Of a stretch of 64,000 nt of DNA, positions 46,688-53,957 are shown piece after piece. Within the stretch, counting starts at the first letter, position 1; each line of letters opens with the position of its first letter. Below the pieces are notes generated by a model. It searched no databases. It saw only the letters and a program-made list of their open reading frames with translations, and was not told where the DNA came from. Origin of the DNA: Paludibacterium sp. B53371. GTDB lineage: Bacteria; Pseudomonadota; Gammaproteobacteria; Burkholderiales; Chromobacteriaceae. The stretch spans positions 1,116,001-1,180,000 of the forward strand of contig NZ_CP069163.1 of assembly GCF_018802765.1 (NCBI RefSeq), in the 5' to 3' direction. The translations under genes were made by a program, and so were the position numbers.

Positions 46688-47277
46688 GGTTTCGCCTCCA
46701 TGACGGCCGTTGTATGGAGCTGGATGTAGGTGCTTACCTGGGCGTCGAGCTTTTGGCACCACTCGCCGTAGTCGGCGGCATGTTCGAGGAGATCGGCCGG
46801 CGGTAGCCCTTCTTCGGTGCCGGTGGTCTGGTGGGCTTGATCAGCATCTCTGGCGTCGGTTGCGGGCAAATCAGTTTCACCGCCGGTCGGGTAGCCGAGG
46901 AGTTGCCGGTAAAGCCGCAGGCTGTCAGGGCCAAGGCCAGTAAAACTGGCACCATCCGAGTTAATCGCATTGGGAATCCTCTGCTTGAGTTGGCGTTGCG
47001 TGGCTTCAAGTTGCTGTCTGGCTTGCAGCAGCTCCCATGCCACCTTCTGGGCCTGTTCGTTCAACCGCCGATAGGCATCACTGGCGGCAGCTTGTTCAGC
47101 CAAGCGCTGCTCGGCAACCTGCTGCATGGCGTGGCTGTGATTGGCGTCAGAGGTAGCGAGTTTTGCCGTATAGATATCTGCCGCACGCCGGTAACCGAAT
47201 TGCTCTGTGGCGTACAAGCTCGTGCCGATCAGCACGGCAATGACGAGGGGTTTGATCCAGCTAGGCGGTGTCATCAT
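46684..47277 (-). CDS. Rz-like inner-membrane spanin
   Basis: 197 aa from ATG 47277 with AAAGGAG six bases upstream. One N-terminal membrane helix (IKPLVIAVLIGTSLYA) is followed by a long periplasmic coiled coil rich in Ala, Gln and Glu. With Rz1 it fuses inner and outer membranes in the last step of lysis. Rz1 is nested in another frame within it. Confidence 0.8.
   Translation of the reverse strand: MMTPPSWIKPLVIAVLIGTSLYATEQFGYRRAADIYTAKLATSDANHSHAMQQVAEQRLAEQAAASDAYRRLNEQAQKVAWELLQARQQLEATQRQLKQRIPNAINSDGASFTGLGPDSLRLYRQLLGYPTGGETDLPATDARDADQAHQTTGTEEGLPPADLLEHAADYGEWCQKLDAQVSTYIQLHTTAVMEAKP
46734..46970 (-). CDS. Rz1-like outer-membrane spanin lipoprotein, nested in Rz
   Basis: 78 aa in a different frame inside the Rz gene, with AGAGGA six bases before the ATG. 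MRLTRMVPVLLALALTAC is a lipoprotein signal with lipobox LTAC, and the mature part is Pro-rich (CPQPTPEMLIKPTRPPAP), as in Rz1. Confidence 0.8.
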   Translation of the reverse strand: MRLTRMVPVLLALALTACGFTGNSSATRPAVKLICPQPTPEMLIKPTRPPAPKKGYRRPISSNMPPTTASGAKSSTPR

Positions 47278-47480
47278 TTGCGGCTCCTTTGGCGGTTGCG
47301 CCGCTTGCGACTTGCTCGCTTGGCTGCTGCCGTGCCCGTCTTGCCGGAGCGCGGGGCCGGCCAACAGATCAGCGGTGGAGTGACCGGTCTCTGGGGCGGA
47401 CGCCGGGAACCGGGCAGTGCCGGATTCGACACAAACAGTCGACACCACCAGCGCCACATGCGTTTGAGGTGATTAAGCAT
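47274..47480 (-). CDS. small basic lysis-region protein
   Basis: 68 aa. Overlaps the holin stop at its start and the Rz ATG at its end (ATGA), so it is probably translationally coupled. It has an N-terminal amphipathic/hydrophobic MLNHLKRMWRWWCRLFV and a very basic Arg/Lys-rich C-terminus. Not recognised. Confidence 0.5.
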   Translation of the reverse strand: MLNHLKRMWRWWCRLFVSNPALPGSRRPPQRPVTPPLICWPAPRSGKTGTAAAKRASRKRRNRQRSRK

Positions 47481-47703
47481 TGCCACCTCCCTTGCCATCG
47501 CGCCAGGCGGCGATCAGGCGCAAAGCAGCGGCATAACCGCCGACCAGTCCGAGGTAGATCAACCACGTATCAGCCGTGAGCGTGCCTTTTACGCCCTGGA
47601 AAACGAACATGCCGGTTGCCGTAGCACAGGCCACGTTGGCCCACAGCTTGGTGTGGCTCATGCGCCCGGAGTCCGGATTGGAGATCAGATCGGACAGGCG
47701 CAT
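47473..47703 (-). CDS. putative holin
   Basis: 76 aa with two hydrophobic segments (TKLWANVACATATGMFVFQG and WLIYLGLVGGYAAALRLIA), a short basic tail, and the position directly after the endolysin. This is typical of a class II holin, but no specific family is recognised. Confidence 0.6.
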   Translation of the reverse strand: MRLSDLISNPDSGRMSHTKLWANVACATATGMFVFQGVKGTLTADTWLIYLGLVGGYAAALRLIAAWRDGKGGGNA

Positions 47704-48110
47704 TACTGATACCCCTTGGCCAGCTCGAAGTGCGGAAATTCACGGAACTGGGCACGCGGATTGCCGTACCAGTTGAGGCCCAGCGTTTCGCCGATCCGCC
47801 CCATGGTTTGCCAGTGCGGGTGGCTAGCGTCCCAGATCGGCTTGCCGCCAATCACCGGAACAACGTCGAACGCGCGCGCGGCCGGCTGGCCCTTGATGGA
47901 GAAGTTGTGCGCAGACTGTCCGGCTCGGGCGTTCGTGACACGCGGGCCGGGCTTGGTGCGACCCTGAGCATACAGTTCGTCCTGCTCGGCACCGGAGCGG
48001 TAGGTGCAGGTAATGAGCGGCTCTACGCCCGCCGCTGTGCAGCGCGAGAGAAACTCGCGACAGAGCGGCTGCAGGTCGGGGTGGAGATCTTCGATTTGGC
48101 GACTGGCCAT
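47703..48110 (-). CDS. endolysin, M15-type peptidase
   Basis: 135 aa. Cleaves peptidoglycan peptides (L-Ala-D-Glu or D-Ala-D-Ala type) at lysis. Zinc-site features are ITCTYRSGAEQDELYAQGRT, SAHNFSIKGQPAARAFDV (His and Asp ligands) and FPHFEL near the end. This is the phage's own lysin, so the amidase at 49549 is not needed for lysis. Confidence 0.9.
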   Translation of the reverse strand: MASRQIEDLHPDLQPLCREFLSRCTAAGVEPLITCTYRSGAEQDELYAQGRTKPGPRVTNARAGQSAHNFSIKGQPAARAFDVVPVIGGKPIWDASHPHWQTMGRIGETLGLNWYGNPRAQFREFPHFELAKGYQ

Positions 48111-48144
48111 GACGGCATCCTGTTGAATAGAACACCGTCAGAAT

Positions 48145-48168
48145 AAAAAAGCGCTCCAATTGGAGCGC
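48145..48168 (-). terminator. terminator after the lipoprotein gene
   Basis: On the minus strand the palindrome GCGCTCCAATTGGAGCGC is followed by T6. It separates the lipoprotein/cargo section from the lysis operon. Confidence 0.8.
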
Positions 48169-48198
48169 CGTGAGAAACTTCAGTGTAGCGATACAGGC

Positions 48199-48714
48199 TT
48201 ATCCGCCCGTATTAATTATGCTGGTTTGCAAAGCCACCAGGGAACGAACCGCAACCTCATGGCTCGCTCCTACTTGAGTGCGATTGGCCACGTACAAAGC
48301 CCCAAACTTTGCAAAGTTTTCCTTGTCCTTTTTCCACTGCTTGCTATCCACTGCACCATAAATCGTAGCGCCTTCCAGTATTTCTAACGGGTTAGCATTT
48401 ACACTGCTTTTCTTGGCTAGATCCGCAATTCTGAGCGACATATTTGCCGCTTCATCCGGCGTGATGTTGTATTGCTTGGCGGCAAGATCCAGTAGCGATT
48501 TTGCGTGAGCCACGGAAGTGTCCTGCTGGCTGATCGGTTTTTCTGCGGCCAAAGCGGCAAACTTGTATGCAAGAGACGGTTCCACTGCTGGTTCGTAGCC
48601 AGCCAGCTTAACCTTGAGCGCTTGGTTTTCCGCTTCTAATTTGGCGACTTTATCTTTTTCTCCGCAGCCAACCAACAACAAGGCGACCAATAAAATCGAG
48701 AGGTAACGCTTCAT
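48199..48714 (-). CDS. lipoprotein of unknown function in the cargo section
   Basis: 171 aa. MKRYLSILLVALLLVGCGEKDK is a clear lipoprotein signal (lipobox LVGC). A short coiled coil (VAKLEAENQALKVKL) and a helical domain with AAEKPISQQDTSVAHAKSLLDLA follow. Its own terminator lies downstream. It may be a lysogenic conversion factor or part of the immunity to the nearby cell-wall amidase. It appears AT-richer than the phage core. Confidence 0.7.
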   Translation of the reverse strand: MKRYLSILLVALLLVGCGEKDKVAKLEAENQALKVKLAGYEPAVEPSLAYKFAALAAEKPISQQDTSVAHAKSLLDLAAKQYNITPDEAANMSLRIADLAKKSSVNANPLEILEGATIYGAVDSKQWKKDKENFAKFGALYVANRTQVGASHEVAVRSLVALQTSIINTGG

Positions 48715-48790
48715 GACACTTCCTTGCTTTTTGCAGTGCCAATATCCTAAATCAATTCGACTGGTTTCGTCTCGTTACCCTGATCGGCTT

Positions 48791-48934
48791 TTAGCGCTGG
48801 TTCGGGAGCGCGTCACCACAGGAATAGCACGTCAAGATGCCGGCAGCGTTCGCCACGCCCACATCGGCCAATTTCTCTAGGCTTTTGTCATTTTCAGACA
48901 GTTCCCTCTTCCCGATCTGCTTGCACTCAAACAA
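48791..48934 (-). CDS. short Cys-containing reading frame, possibly a remnant
   Basis: From TTG 48934 (AAAAGGCGA upstream) it reads 47 aa: FECKQIGKRELSENDKSLEK and GILTCYSCGDALPNQR. The same frame stays open further upstream to about 48990 without a normal start. It looks like protein sequence (a CxxC end) but may be the remains of a longer gene cut by the cargo insertion. Confidence 0.25.
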   Translation of the reverse strand: MFECKQIGKRELSENDKSLEKLADVGVANAAGILTCYSCGDALPNQR

Positions 48935-48972
48935 AATATCGCCTTTTCTCTGGAACGCAACGGGATCAAGGC

Positions 48973-49548
48973 ATGAGAAAGCGTTATTTCGTTACTGATG
49001 GTGCCTACACCACGGTAGGAGGAACGGTGTTTGCCAGTGGCGGGGAGTGGCTAAAGAAAATAGAAGGCCGACCGATTGCACTGGAGGGCGATCCTATCTC
49101 CTGCCCAAAGTGCGGACGACCCGGCTACATCATGTGTATTGCGCCACGCTTGAATTTCAAGATGGACGGTAAGTTACCGGCGTTGGAGGGCGACTATTGC
49201 ATTTGCGGCTGCATGCCACCGCCGCAGTTGATGGCCAATCAATCCTTGTCATATCAGGAAGTGGAGAACGGTCCTGAGAGCTCCCTGGGCCATGCCTCGG
49301 CTGCCGCCGTTTCAATGTCTGGCAATACGCACAACATTGATGCAGGCCAGCAATACCAGTTCCTCGACAGCGAAACGCAGCAGCCGCTGTCAGGTCGCCA
49401 CTACGTCGGCAAGGTTGATGGCAGCCCTATCTCTGGCACCACCGACGACAACGGCTTCGCCCACATCGACGCGTCCCAAGGGGCAGCCATTGAACTGCAC
49501 CTGATTTTCACCTCGCCCAAAGACGCACTACGCCACCAGGAGAGCTAA
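48973..49548 (+). CDS. PAAR-domain protein with a C-terminal beta extension
   Basis: 191 aa. Residues 1-95 show the PAAR fold pattern with GAYTTVGGTVFASGGEW, ALEGDPISCPKCG and a second LEGDYCICGCMPPPQL (paired Cys, possible metal tip). From about 125, YQFLDSETQQPLSGRHYVGK and GTTDDNGFAHIDA resemble a transthyretin/CarboxypepD_reg-type extension. PAAR proteins sharpen the VgrG spike of type VI secretion and carry effectors. Encoded on the strand opposite phage genes; the amidase ATG follows its stop codon with no gap. A phage spike tip is the alternative. Confidence 0.82.
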   Translation: MRKRYFVTDGAYTTVGGTVFASGGEWLKKIEGRPIALEGDPISCPKCGRPGYIMCIAPRLNFKMDGKLPALEGDYCICGCMPPPQLMANQSLSYQEVENGPESSLGHASAAAVSMSGNTHNIDAGQQYQFLDSETQQPLSGRHYVGKVDGSPISGTTDDNGFAHIDASQGAAIELHLIFTSPKDALRHQES

Positions 49549-50280
49549 ATGTCGGAACCGCACTATACCGTTACGCACTGGTCGCGTGCTCAAGCACAGC
49601 CTGACTACCGGAACAAGCCCGCCCAGGTCGTTACCGTGAATGACCGCGCCGCTACGCGCGAGGCCATCATCACGCTGACTCGGCGCCGTGGCGGGGAGTT
49701 TGTCCCTCGTTCGGATTGGGCTGCGCACAAGAGCAAATCCATCGACCTCAAAGACGATTGGGACTATAAGCAAATCGCCATTCATACCGCTGGGCGTAGT
49801 TATTCTTGTGGGCCAGGAGCGCTCCAGTTGCAGCAAATCCAAGAGATGCACATGGATAAGAAGGACAAAGCTGACATTGGTTATCACTATGCCATCGACT
49901 GCTTCGGGAACGTGTATGAAGGGCGTGATATTCGATTCAAAGGCGAGCATCTGAATGCATATAACACTGGTGTCATCGGTATCGTTCTGCTTGAGAACTT
50001 GATGGAATCCAAGGAGGGCAATGACTGGATCGCTACGGTCAAACGAGCCACCAAGGCCATTGTCGGGCTCAAGGAACCGACCGTGCCGTCAGCACAAGAA
50101 GAGAGCTTGCTGAGATTCATTAAGGTGCTGCAGGAGTTCTTCAACATCAAAATCCTGGGTGGCCATCGTGAGTTTCCACACCAAGAAGAAGGCGAGGGAC
50201 ACACTTGCCCCGGCAACGTTGGACTTCAATTGGTTAGCCGGTTGCGCTCAGCGACTGGCCTGGCAAAACCAGCAGGCTAA
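49549..50280 (+). CDS. N-acetylmuramoyl-L-alanine amidase (amidase_2/PGRP fold), candidate secreted effector
   Basis: 243 aa, starting right after the PAAR stop. Cuts the bond between N-acetylmuramic acid and L-alanine in peptidoglycan. Zinc ligands by analogy with T7 lysozyme are H79 (AIHTAG), H206 (GGHREF) and C220 (HTCPGN); the catalytic Tyr is Y112 in DIGYHYAIDCFGNVYEGR. No signal peptide, so it needs a delivery route; the adjacent PAAR gene suggests type VI delivery. The 75-residue N-terminal extension before the enzyme domain may be the docking part. The phage already has an M15 endolysin, so this is likely cargo. Confidence 0.88.
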   Translation: MSEPHYTVTHWSRAQAQPDYRNKPAQVVTVNDRAATREAIITLTRRRGGEFVPRSDWAAHKSKSIDLKDDWDYKQIAIHTAGRSYSCGPGALQLQQIQEMHMDKKDKADIGYHYAIDCFGNVYEGRDIRFKGEHLNAYNTGVIGIVLLENLMESKEGNDWIATVKRATKAIVGLKEPTVPSAQEESLLRFIKVLQEFFNIKILGGHREFPHQEEGEGHTCPGNVGLQLVSRLRSATGLAKPAG

Positions 50281-50615
50281 CGCCAGAGCGTGATCGCTCC
50301 AAATAGACGGCTAACAACGATAGTTCGGCGTTCGAGTTGTTGCTGAATAGCCAGGCAGCGCTGATCGGGGAGCCGCCCGGATGTATTCGGTATCCCCGCC
50401 TGGTATTCAAACGACGAGAACCACGACGGATCACCAAAGTCCGGTCCATGCCCTTCTTCGTCGGAAGGAGAGGCATCATATTCTTTTTCAATGTATACAA
50501 ACCATGCGTCGCTACAGGGAGCGACTGTTGGCGGTTTTGCCATACGTGTCGTGGCGACCACCAGGGAAAACGCTGCCAGCGCGATCAGCGAGAAGGTTAT
50601 TGTGCGGCGTTTCAT
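50277..50615 (-). CDS. small exported protein facing the amidase, candidate periplasmic immunity protein
   Basis: 112 aa. MKRRTITFSLIALAAFSLVVATTRMA is a Sec-type signal sequence (split at the end of the hydrophobic core). The mature part is acidic with two Cys and DPSWFSSFEY. It is convergent with, and overlaps by 4 bp, the amidase stop. Immunity proteins against peptidoglycan amidases act in the periplasm, so the signal fits, but no family is recognised. Confidence 0.6.
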   Translation of the reverse strand: MKRRTITFSLIALAAFSLVVATTRMAKPPTVAPCSDAWFVYIEKEYDASPSDEEGHGPDFGDPSWFSSFEYQAGIPNTSGRLPDQRCLAIQQQLERRTIVVSRLFGAITLWR

Positions 50616-50650
50616 TACTATGCGGTGCTCCTGACTTGAAGGGCGATATA

Positions 50651-51082
50651 CTAAAATAACACTGCTTGTCGTGTCTCGTTTCCCTGGTCGGCTTTTTTCA
50701 GAACCATCCACACATTCCGCTCGGTCATATGGTAACGCCTGGCCAGTTGGTTTACGGCGTAGACTGCCGTGTGTTGCCGGGTCTCTTGGTCGAATTCAGC
50801 CCGGATCATGCGGTCTCGAACCTCCCGCATCGCTGCTGCACAGCGTGGAATCGAGAGCACTTCGCCGCCGAAGTGGCGCGTCAGGATGTCGGCCGCCTCC
50901 ACCCCGACCACATCGGCCAATGCTTCGAAGCGGATCTGGCCCTCACGGCGCTTGTTTTTGGACACGGGAAAGGTGGTGCCGCCCCAAGCCTCGATCAGCT
51001 TCAAAGCCTTGGGCAGGCCGATCAGGGTGGCGATCAGCTTGGCCATCTCGGGCAACAGATGCTGCACTTCGTCCAGGTTCAT
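50651..51082 (-). CDS. mor: Mor-family transcription activator
   Basis: 143 aa. Contains LIATLIGLPKALKLIEAWGGTTFPV, RIG-type DVVGVEAADILTRHFGGEVLSIPRC and a C-terminal helix-turn-helix (QLARRYHMTERNVWMVLKKA), the Mor/C family pattern. In Mu it turns on the middle promoter. Only one member of this family is seen here, so it may also run the late genes. Starts as ATGA overlap with gemA. Confidence 0.92.
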   Translation of the reverse strand: MNLDEVQHLLPEMAKLIATLIGLPKALKLIEAWGGTTFPVSKNKRREGQIRFEALADVVGVEAADILTRHFGGEVLSIPRCAAAMREVRDRMIRAEFDQETRQHTAVYAVNQLARRYHMTERNVWMVLKKADQGNETRQAVLF

Positions 51083-51498
51083 CCCAAGCTCCTCCCATGC
51101 CGTTTGGCGTCATACGTCAACGCCGCCACCAACTTCTGCAACTGTTCGGTATCAAGCCAATCCACCTTGTCCACGGCGAACATCCTCTTGGCCATGGCAT
51201 CCGCGTAAGTCCAGGGGCGTTTCGCCTCGGCAAGCAATGCTTCGACCTTTCCGACGAGTGCGGTCCGGTTTGCCTTGGGCATCGGCCTGCGACCATGCTT
51301 GGGCGATGCCTTTGGCACGAATCCCATGCGCTGCATCTCGGCTAGCACGTCATCCAGTTGCTGCAGCGTCAGTTGGGTGCTGCTCGACTTCCCCGGAGTA
51401 ATGCGGCCGAGAAGTGACCGATAGCTGTCGTCGGCCATGCCGAGCTGCTGGCGGGCGATGTGCAGTTTGGCGATCATCGCCTTGCGACGGTCGTTCAT
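51079..51498 (-). CDS. GemA-like regulatory protein (Mu gp16, DUF1018)
   Basis: 139 aa from ATG 51498 (AGGAG six bases upstream). Contains KAMIAKLHIARQQLGMADDSYRSLLGR, then LDDVLAEMQRMGF and TYADAMAKRMFAVDKVDWL, the GemA/DUF1018 signature. In Mu, GemA modulates host gene expression and DNA topology. It sits upstream of mor as in Mu. Confidence 0.9.
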   Translation of the reverse strand: MNDRRKAMIAKLHIARQQLGMADDSYRSLLGRITPGKSSSTQLTLQQLDDVLAEMQRMGFVPKASPKHGRRPMPKANRTALVGKVEALLAEAKRPWTYADAMAKRMFAVDKVDWLDTEQLQKLVAALTYDAKRHGRSLG

Positions 51499-51523
51499 CA
51501 TTGGCTCCTGTAGTGCATGCATT

Positions 51524-51590
51524 CGTGAGCGGCCGGCCGGGTCAGAGGACGGCACTCCTGGTTAGGGTTAATCGGAGCTGGCCGCTCACG
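51524..51590. repeat. 11-bp inverted repeat upstream of gemA
   Basis: CGTGAGCGGCC (51524-51534) and GGCCGCTCACG (51580-51590) are perfect arms around 45 nt. A further stem, GAGCCTG/CAGGCTC (51618-51637), is adjacent. They fill the 150-bp gap between the early gene at 51649 and gemA, so they may be a promoter-control or termination structure. Confidence 0.5.
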
Positions 51591-51648
51591 GATACATGGT
51601 GGTTAAAACACGTTGCGGAGCCTGTTAACGCAGGCTCGACACCGGGTT

Positions 51649-52086
51649 CTAGGCCTCAACAAAAGCCAATGTGTCCTTTGGGGTTGCTGCTAGCTCGACG
51701 CTGTCGCATACCTTGCAAAGGTGGTTGATGGCAGCCTTGCCGCTCCCCCAGTCCGGGAGAAAGAGGGTGACTGAGCCATTGATAAACTTGTCTTGCTTGA
51801 CCCAGCGCTTACCCATGTGTTTTTCGTACTCCTTGCGTTTCGTGGGGCTGACATTGGGCCTGACGGACTTACGCAAATACTTCTGCTCTGGGTATTCGGT
51901 GCCGCCATGCGCCCACTCGAACTTAAAAAAGCCGTCGATGAACGTGCAGACTCGATAAGTCATGGATTTTTTAGTTCGACGCACTTCGAGCGTGATTCTT
52001 CGACCATCACAAACCAGCTCGACACGCCCCCAAGGGAAGGACAGGTCTTTGATGGCCTTTTCCTTCTGTTCTGCTGTCAACATCAT
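51649..52086 (-). CDS. early-region protein of unknown function
   Basis: 145 aa from ATG 52086 with GGAGG just upstream. Basic, with LSFPWGRVELVCDGRRITLEVRR, RVCTFIDGFFKFEW and FLPDWGSGKAAINHLCKVCD. Not recognised. Part of the early phage transcript between the 170-aa gene and gemA. Confidence 0.65.
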   Translation of the reverse strand: MMLTAEQKEKAIKDLSFPWGRVELVCDGRRITLEVRRTKKSMTYRVCTFIDGFFKFEWAHGGTEYPEQKYLRKSVRPNVSPTKRKEYEKHMGKRWVKQDKFINGSVTLFLPDWGSGKAAINHLCKVCDSVELAATPKDTLAFVEA

Positions 52087-52162
52087 CTTTACCTCCATTT
52101 GGCTGCTCATCAGTACCGGGCCACCACGCCCGGCAGACCGCCTCGCGGCGGTTTCGCATGGG

Positions 52163-52675
52163 TTAATGCAGTTGGCTGTCCGGCTTTTTGATCAGTACGT
52201 GACGGGTGCAGAACGCGTCCAGCAAACCCTTTACCTGGTCAGCGTTACCAGAGGCATGCGCGAGCAGAATCGGGGCGATATCGCGTAAGACCCGCTGCAG
52301 CACTGCTTTCTGATTGACCAGCTGAATATCGCGGTCGAGCAGCTGCTCATTGGCCTGGTGCAGTGCCTCGCGCAGTTCCTGGAGGGAGTGGATCTGGTTA
52401 GGGTCGATCTGCCTCGCGCCGACCTGCACAGCGATGCCGGCAGTTCCGCCAAACGGGTTTTCGGCGACACCAACCTCTTGTCCGAGGCTGGCCAGTGCAC
52501 TGCGCAGGAATCCATAAACAAACGACTCGCCATCAATGCTCCGCAGCATGCTGATCGCCGTTGTCGCGACGGCAGACAGGTACTCACTGGCATCTTCGTT
52601 CGACAGCTGCGCCGTTTCCGACAGCGTGACCTGCATGGCCTTTTCGGCTGCCTGGGAAATAGTTTGTTGGTTCAT
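52163..52675 (-). CDS. early-region protein of unknown function, 170 aa
   Basis: From ATG 52675 (GAGGAG six bases upstream). The middle has SMLRSIDGESFVYGFLRSAL and a coiled coil (QELREALHQANEQLLDRDIQL). No enzymatic motif. The longer frame (to 52900) overlaps the DUF3164 gene and has no ribosome site. Confidence 0.65.
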   Translation of the reverse strand: MNQQTISQAAEKAMQVTLSETAQLSNEDASEYLSAVATTAISMLRSIDGESFVYGFLRSALASLGQEVGVAENPFGGTAGIAVQVGARQIDPNQIHSLQELREALHQANEQLLDRDIQLVNQKAVLQRVLRDIAPILLAHASGNADQVKGLLDAFCTRHVLIKKPDSQLH

Positions 52676-52694
52676 TTCCATCTCCTCTGATTGG

Positions 52695-53306
52695 TTAAAC
52701 GCTGGCGATATCGAGCGGCACTGCACGGTACTGGTCGGTCTCGCCGACACGCTCATACACGCGGATGTAGCTCTTCGAGCACTGCACCCGTACCGAGTCG
52801 CTGAGCGCCGCCATTGCGCGCTGCCATTTCTCGTCCTGGATATCGAGACGGCGCAGCGACAGGATGCGACCGGTGCTGATGTTCCCTTCCTTGTCGACAT
52901 CGAAAGCGTCGTTGATCAGCGCACGGATCTCGCTGCGCGCCCCCTCGGTCCACTCATGCACGCACTCATCGATCAACGCCTTGGCCGCCTGCAGTCCCTC
53001 GTCAAACGTGAGCGTGTCCTGAATAGCCCGCTGCACCTTGAAGCGGCCGTCAAAGCTCACCAGGGAAACGTTGCCCTTGGCTCCGCCGACCTTGGCGTCA
53101 TAGCGCTCGGCCGACAGTTCGATAAAAGCGCCGATGTCAGCAAATACAGCGGTCTTGAAGTTGGCCAGCGTCGTGCTGACGGCCATGGCCTTTTGCACGA
53201 TCTCGCCCACCAGTTGGTCACGTTCCATGTCGATGGGCTTGATGGCGTCGATGGGGATCAGTCGACCCTTGGCGTCTTGCTTGTAGCCTTCCGGGATGGT
53301 GTTCAT
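52695..53306 (-). CDS. DUF3164 family protein
   Basis: 203 aa. Starts MNTIPEGYKQDAKGRLIPIDAIK and contains KGNVSLVSFDGRFKVQRAI and SEIRALINDAFDVDKEGNIS, matching the DUF3164 family found in the early regions of Mu-like phages. The molecular role is not known; it may affect replication or host gene use. Confidence 0.88.
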   Translation of the reverse strand: MNTIPEGYKQDAKGRLIPIDAIKPIDMERDQLVGEIVQKAMAVSTTLANFKTAVFADIGAFIELSAERYDAKVGGAKGNVSLVSFDGRFKVQRAIQDTLTFDEGLQAAKALIDECVHEWTEGARSEIRALINDAFDVDKEGNISTGRILSLRRLDIQDEKWQRAMAALSDSVRVQCSKSYIRVYERVGETDQYRAVPLDIASV

Positions 53307-53308
53307 GT

Positions 53309-53653
53309 TTAACTCCTCAGTCCGATTAAACGTTTTACTTTTGCCAGCTCGGCCCGGTTCTTCTGCAGCCGTTCCGGCGTAAAAAACCGTGCTTCTGGTA
53401 CTGCTTGCGCGAGTTTTGGCACTACTCCCGTCACTGGGGGCGGCTCCGGTACAGGCGTGTCCGGCGGGCGCGGTTCCGGTTGGGGCGGATCTGGATCGGG
53501 CAGAGTCTCGGAGGCGAATGCGGCCTGCTCCTCCTGGTAGTCCTCCCAGACGATGCGGCGGGCTTTCTTGCGATCCATGCCCATCCGCACCAGTTGCTCG
53601 ACCTCCTGCGCCAGGCGCTGCTTGGTCACCACGTCCAGTTCTGGTGTGCTCAA
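53309..53653 (-). CDS. small early protein with a Pro-rich linker, TTG start
   Basis: 114 aa from TTG 53653, with GGAG eight bases upstream; the stop of the previous gene overlaps this TTG. N-terminal helix-rich part (VVTKQRLAQEVEQLVRMGMDRKKARRIVW, in parts), a long Pro/Glu linker, and a basic C-terminal helix. Not recognised. Confidence 0.55.
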   Translation of the reverse strand: MSTPELDVVTKQRLAQEVEQLVRMGMDRKKARRIVWEDYQEEQAAFASETLPDPDPPQPEPRPPDTPVPEPPPVTGVVPKLAQAVPEARFFTPERLQKNRAELAKVKRLIGLRS

Positions 53654-53955
53654 TGACCGAACTCCATCCAGACGACGCGGCAGCCGTCCACCATGAATTG
53701 CCCTTCGCGGTAAGGGCCGAAATGACTGTTCTGGCCGAAGCTGTAGTAGACCGCCTGCTGATTGGCGATCATTTGTTGGCACTTGGCGCAGGTCTGGATG
53801 CGGATAGTCGGACGAGAGGGCGTATCCAGCTCGACCGACACCACGGCCAGACCGCGCTGGCTCAGCTTCTCGATGGCGGCGGCGACTTTCAGCGTGGCGG
53901 CCTGCAGCACGGCATTGAACGGCGGGCGATGTTGCTGAATGGCTTGCGTTTGCAT
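53650..53955 (-). CDS. small early protein with a CxxC pair
   Basis: 101 aa from ATG 53955 (AGGAG at good spacing); ATG 53961 overlaps the previous stop but lies too close to the ribosome site. Contains IRIQTCAKCQQMIANQQAVYY and YREGQFMVDGCRVVWM. Probably a small metal-binding or nucleic-acid-binding protein. Confidence 0.55.
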   Translation of the reverse strand: MQTQAIQQHRPPFNAVLQAATLKVAAAIEKLSQRGLAVVSVELDTPSRPTIRIQTCAKCQQMIANQQAVYYSFGQNSHFGPYREGQFMVDGCRVVWMEFGH

Positions 53956-53957
53956 GG

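Noticed and set aside
48973..49548. PAAR protein as the normal Mu spike tip
   Set aside because: The gp45 spike has its own HxH metal tip, and the PAAR gene lies far from the tail genes on the opposite strand with a toxin-like neighbour. Kept only as an alternative.
50666..51401. Plus-strand frames of 180-224 aa opposite mor and gemA
   Set aside because: They overlap each other in different frames, are Arg/Pro/Ser-rich and lie opposite the clearly recognisable Mor and GemA genes.
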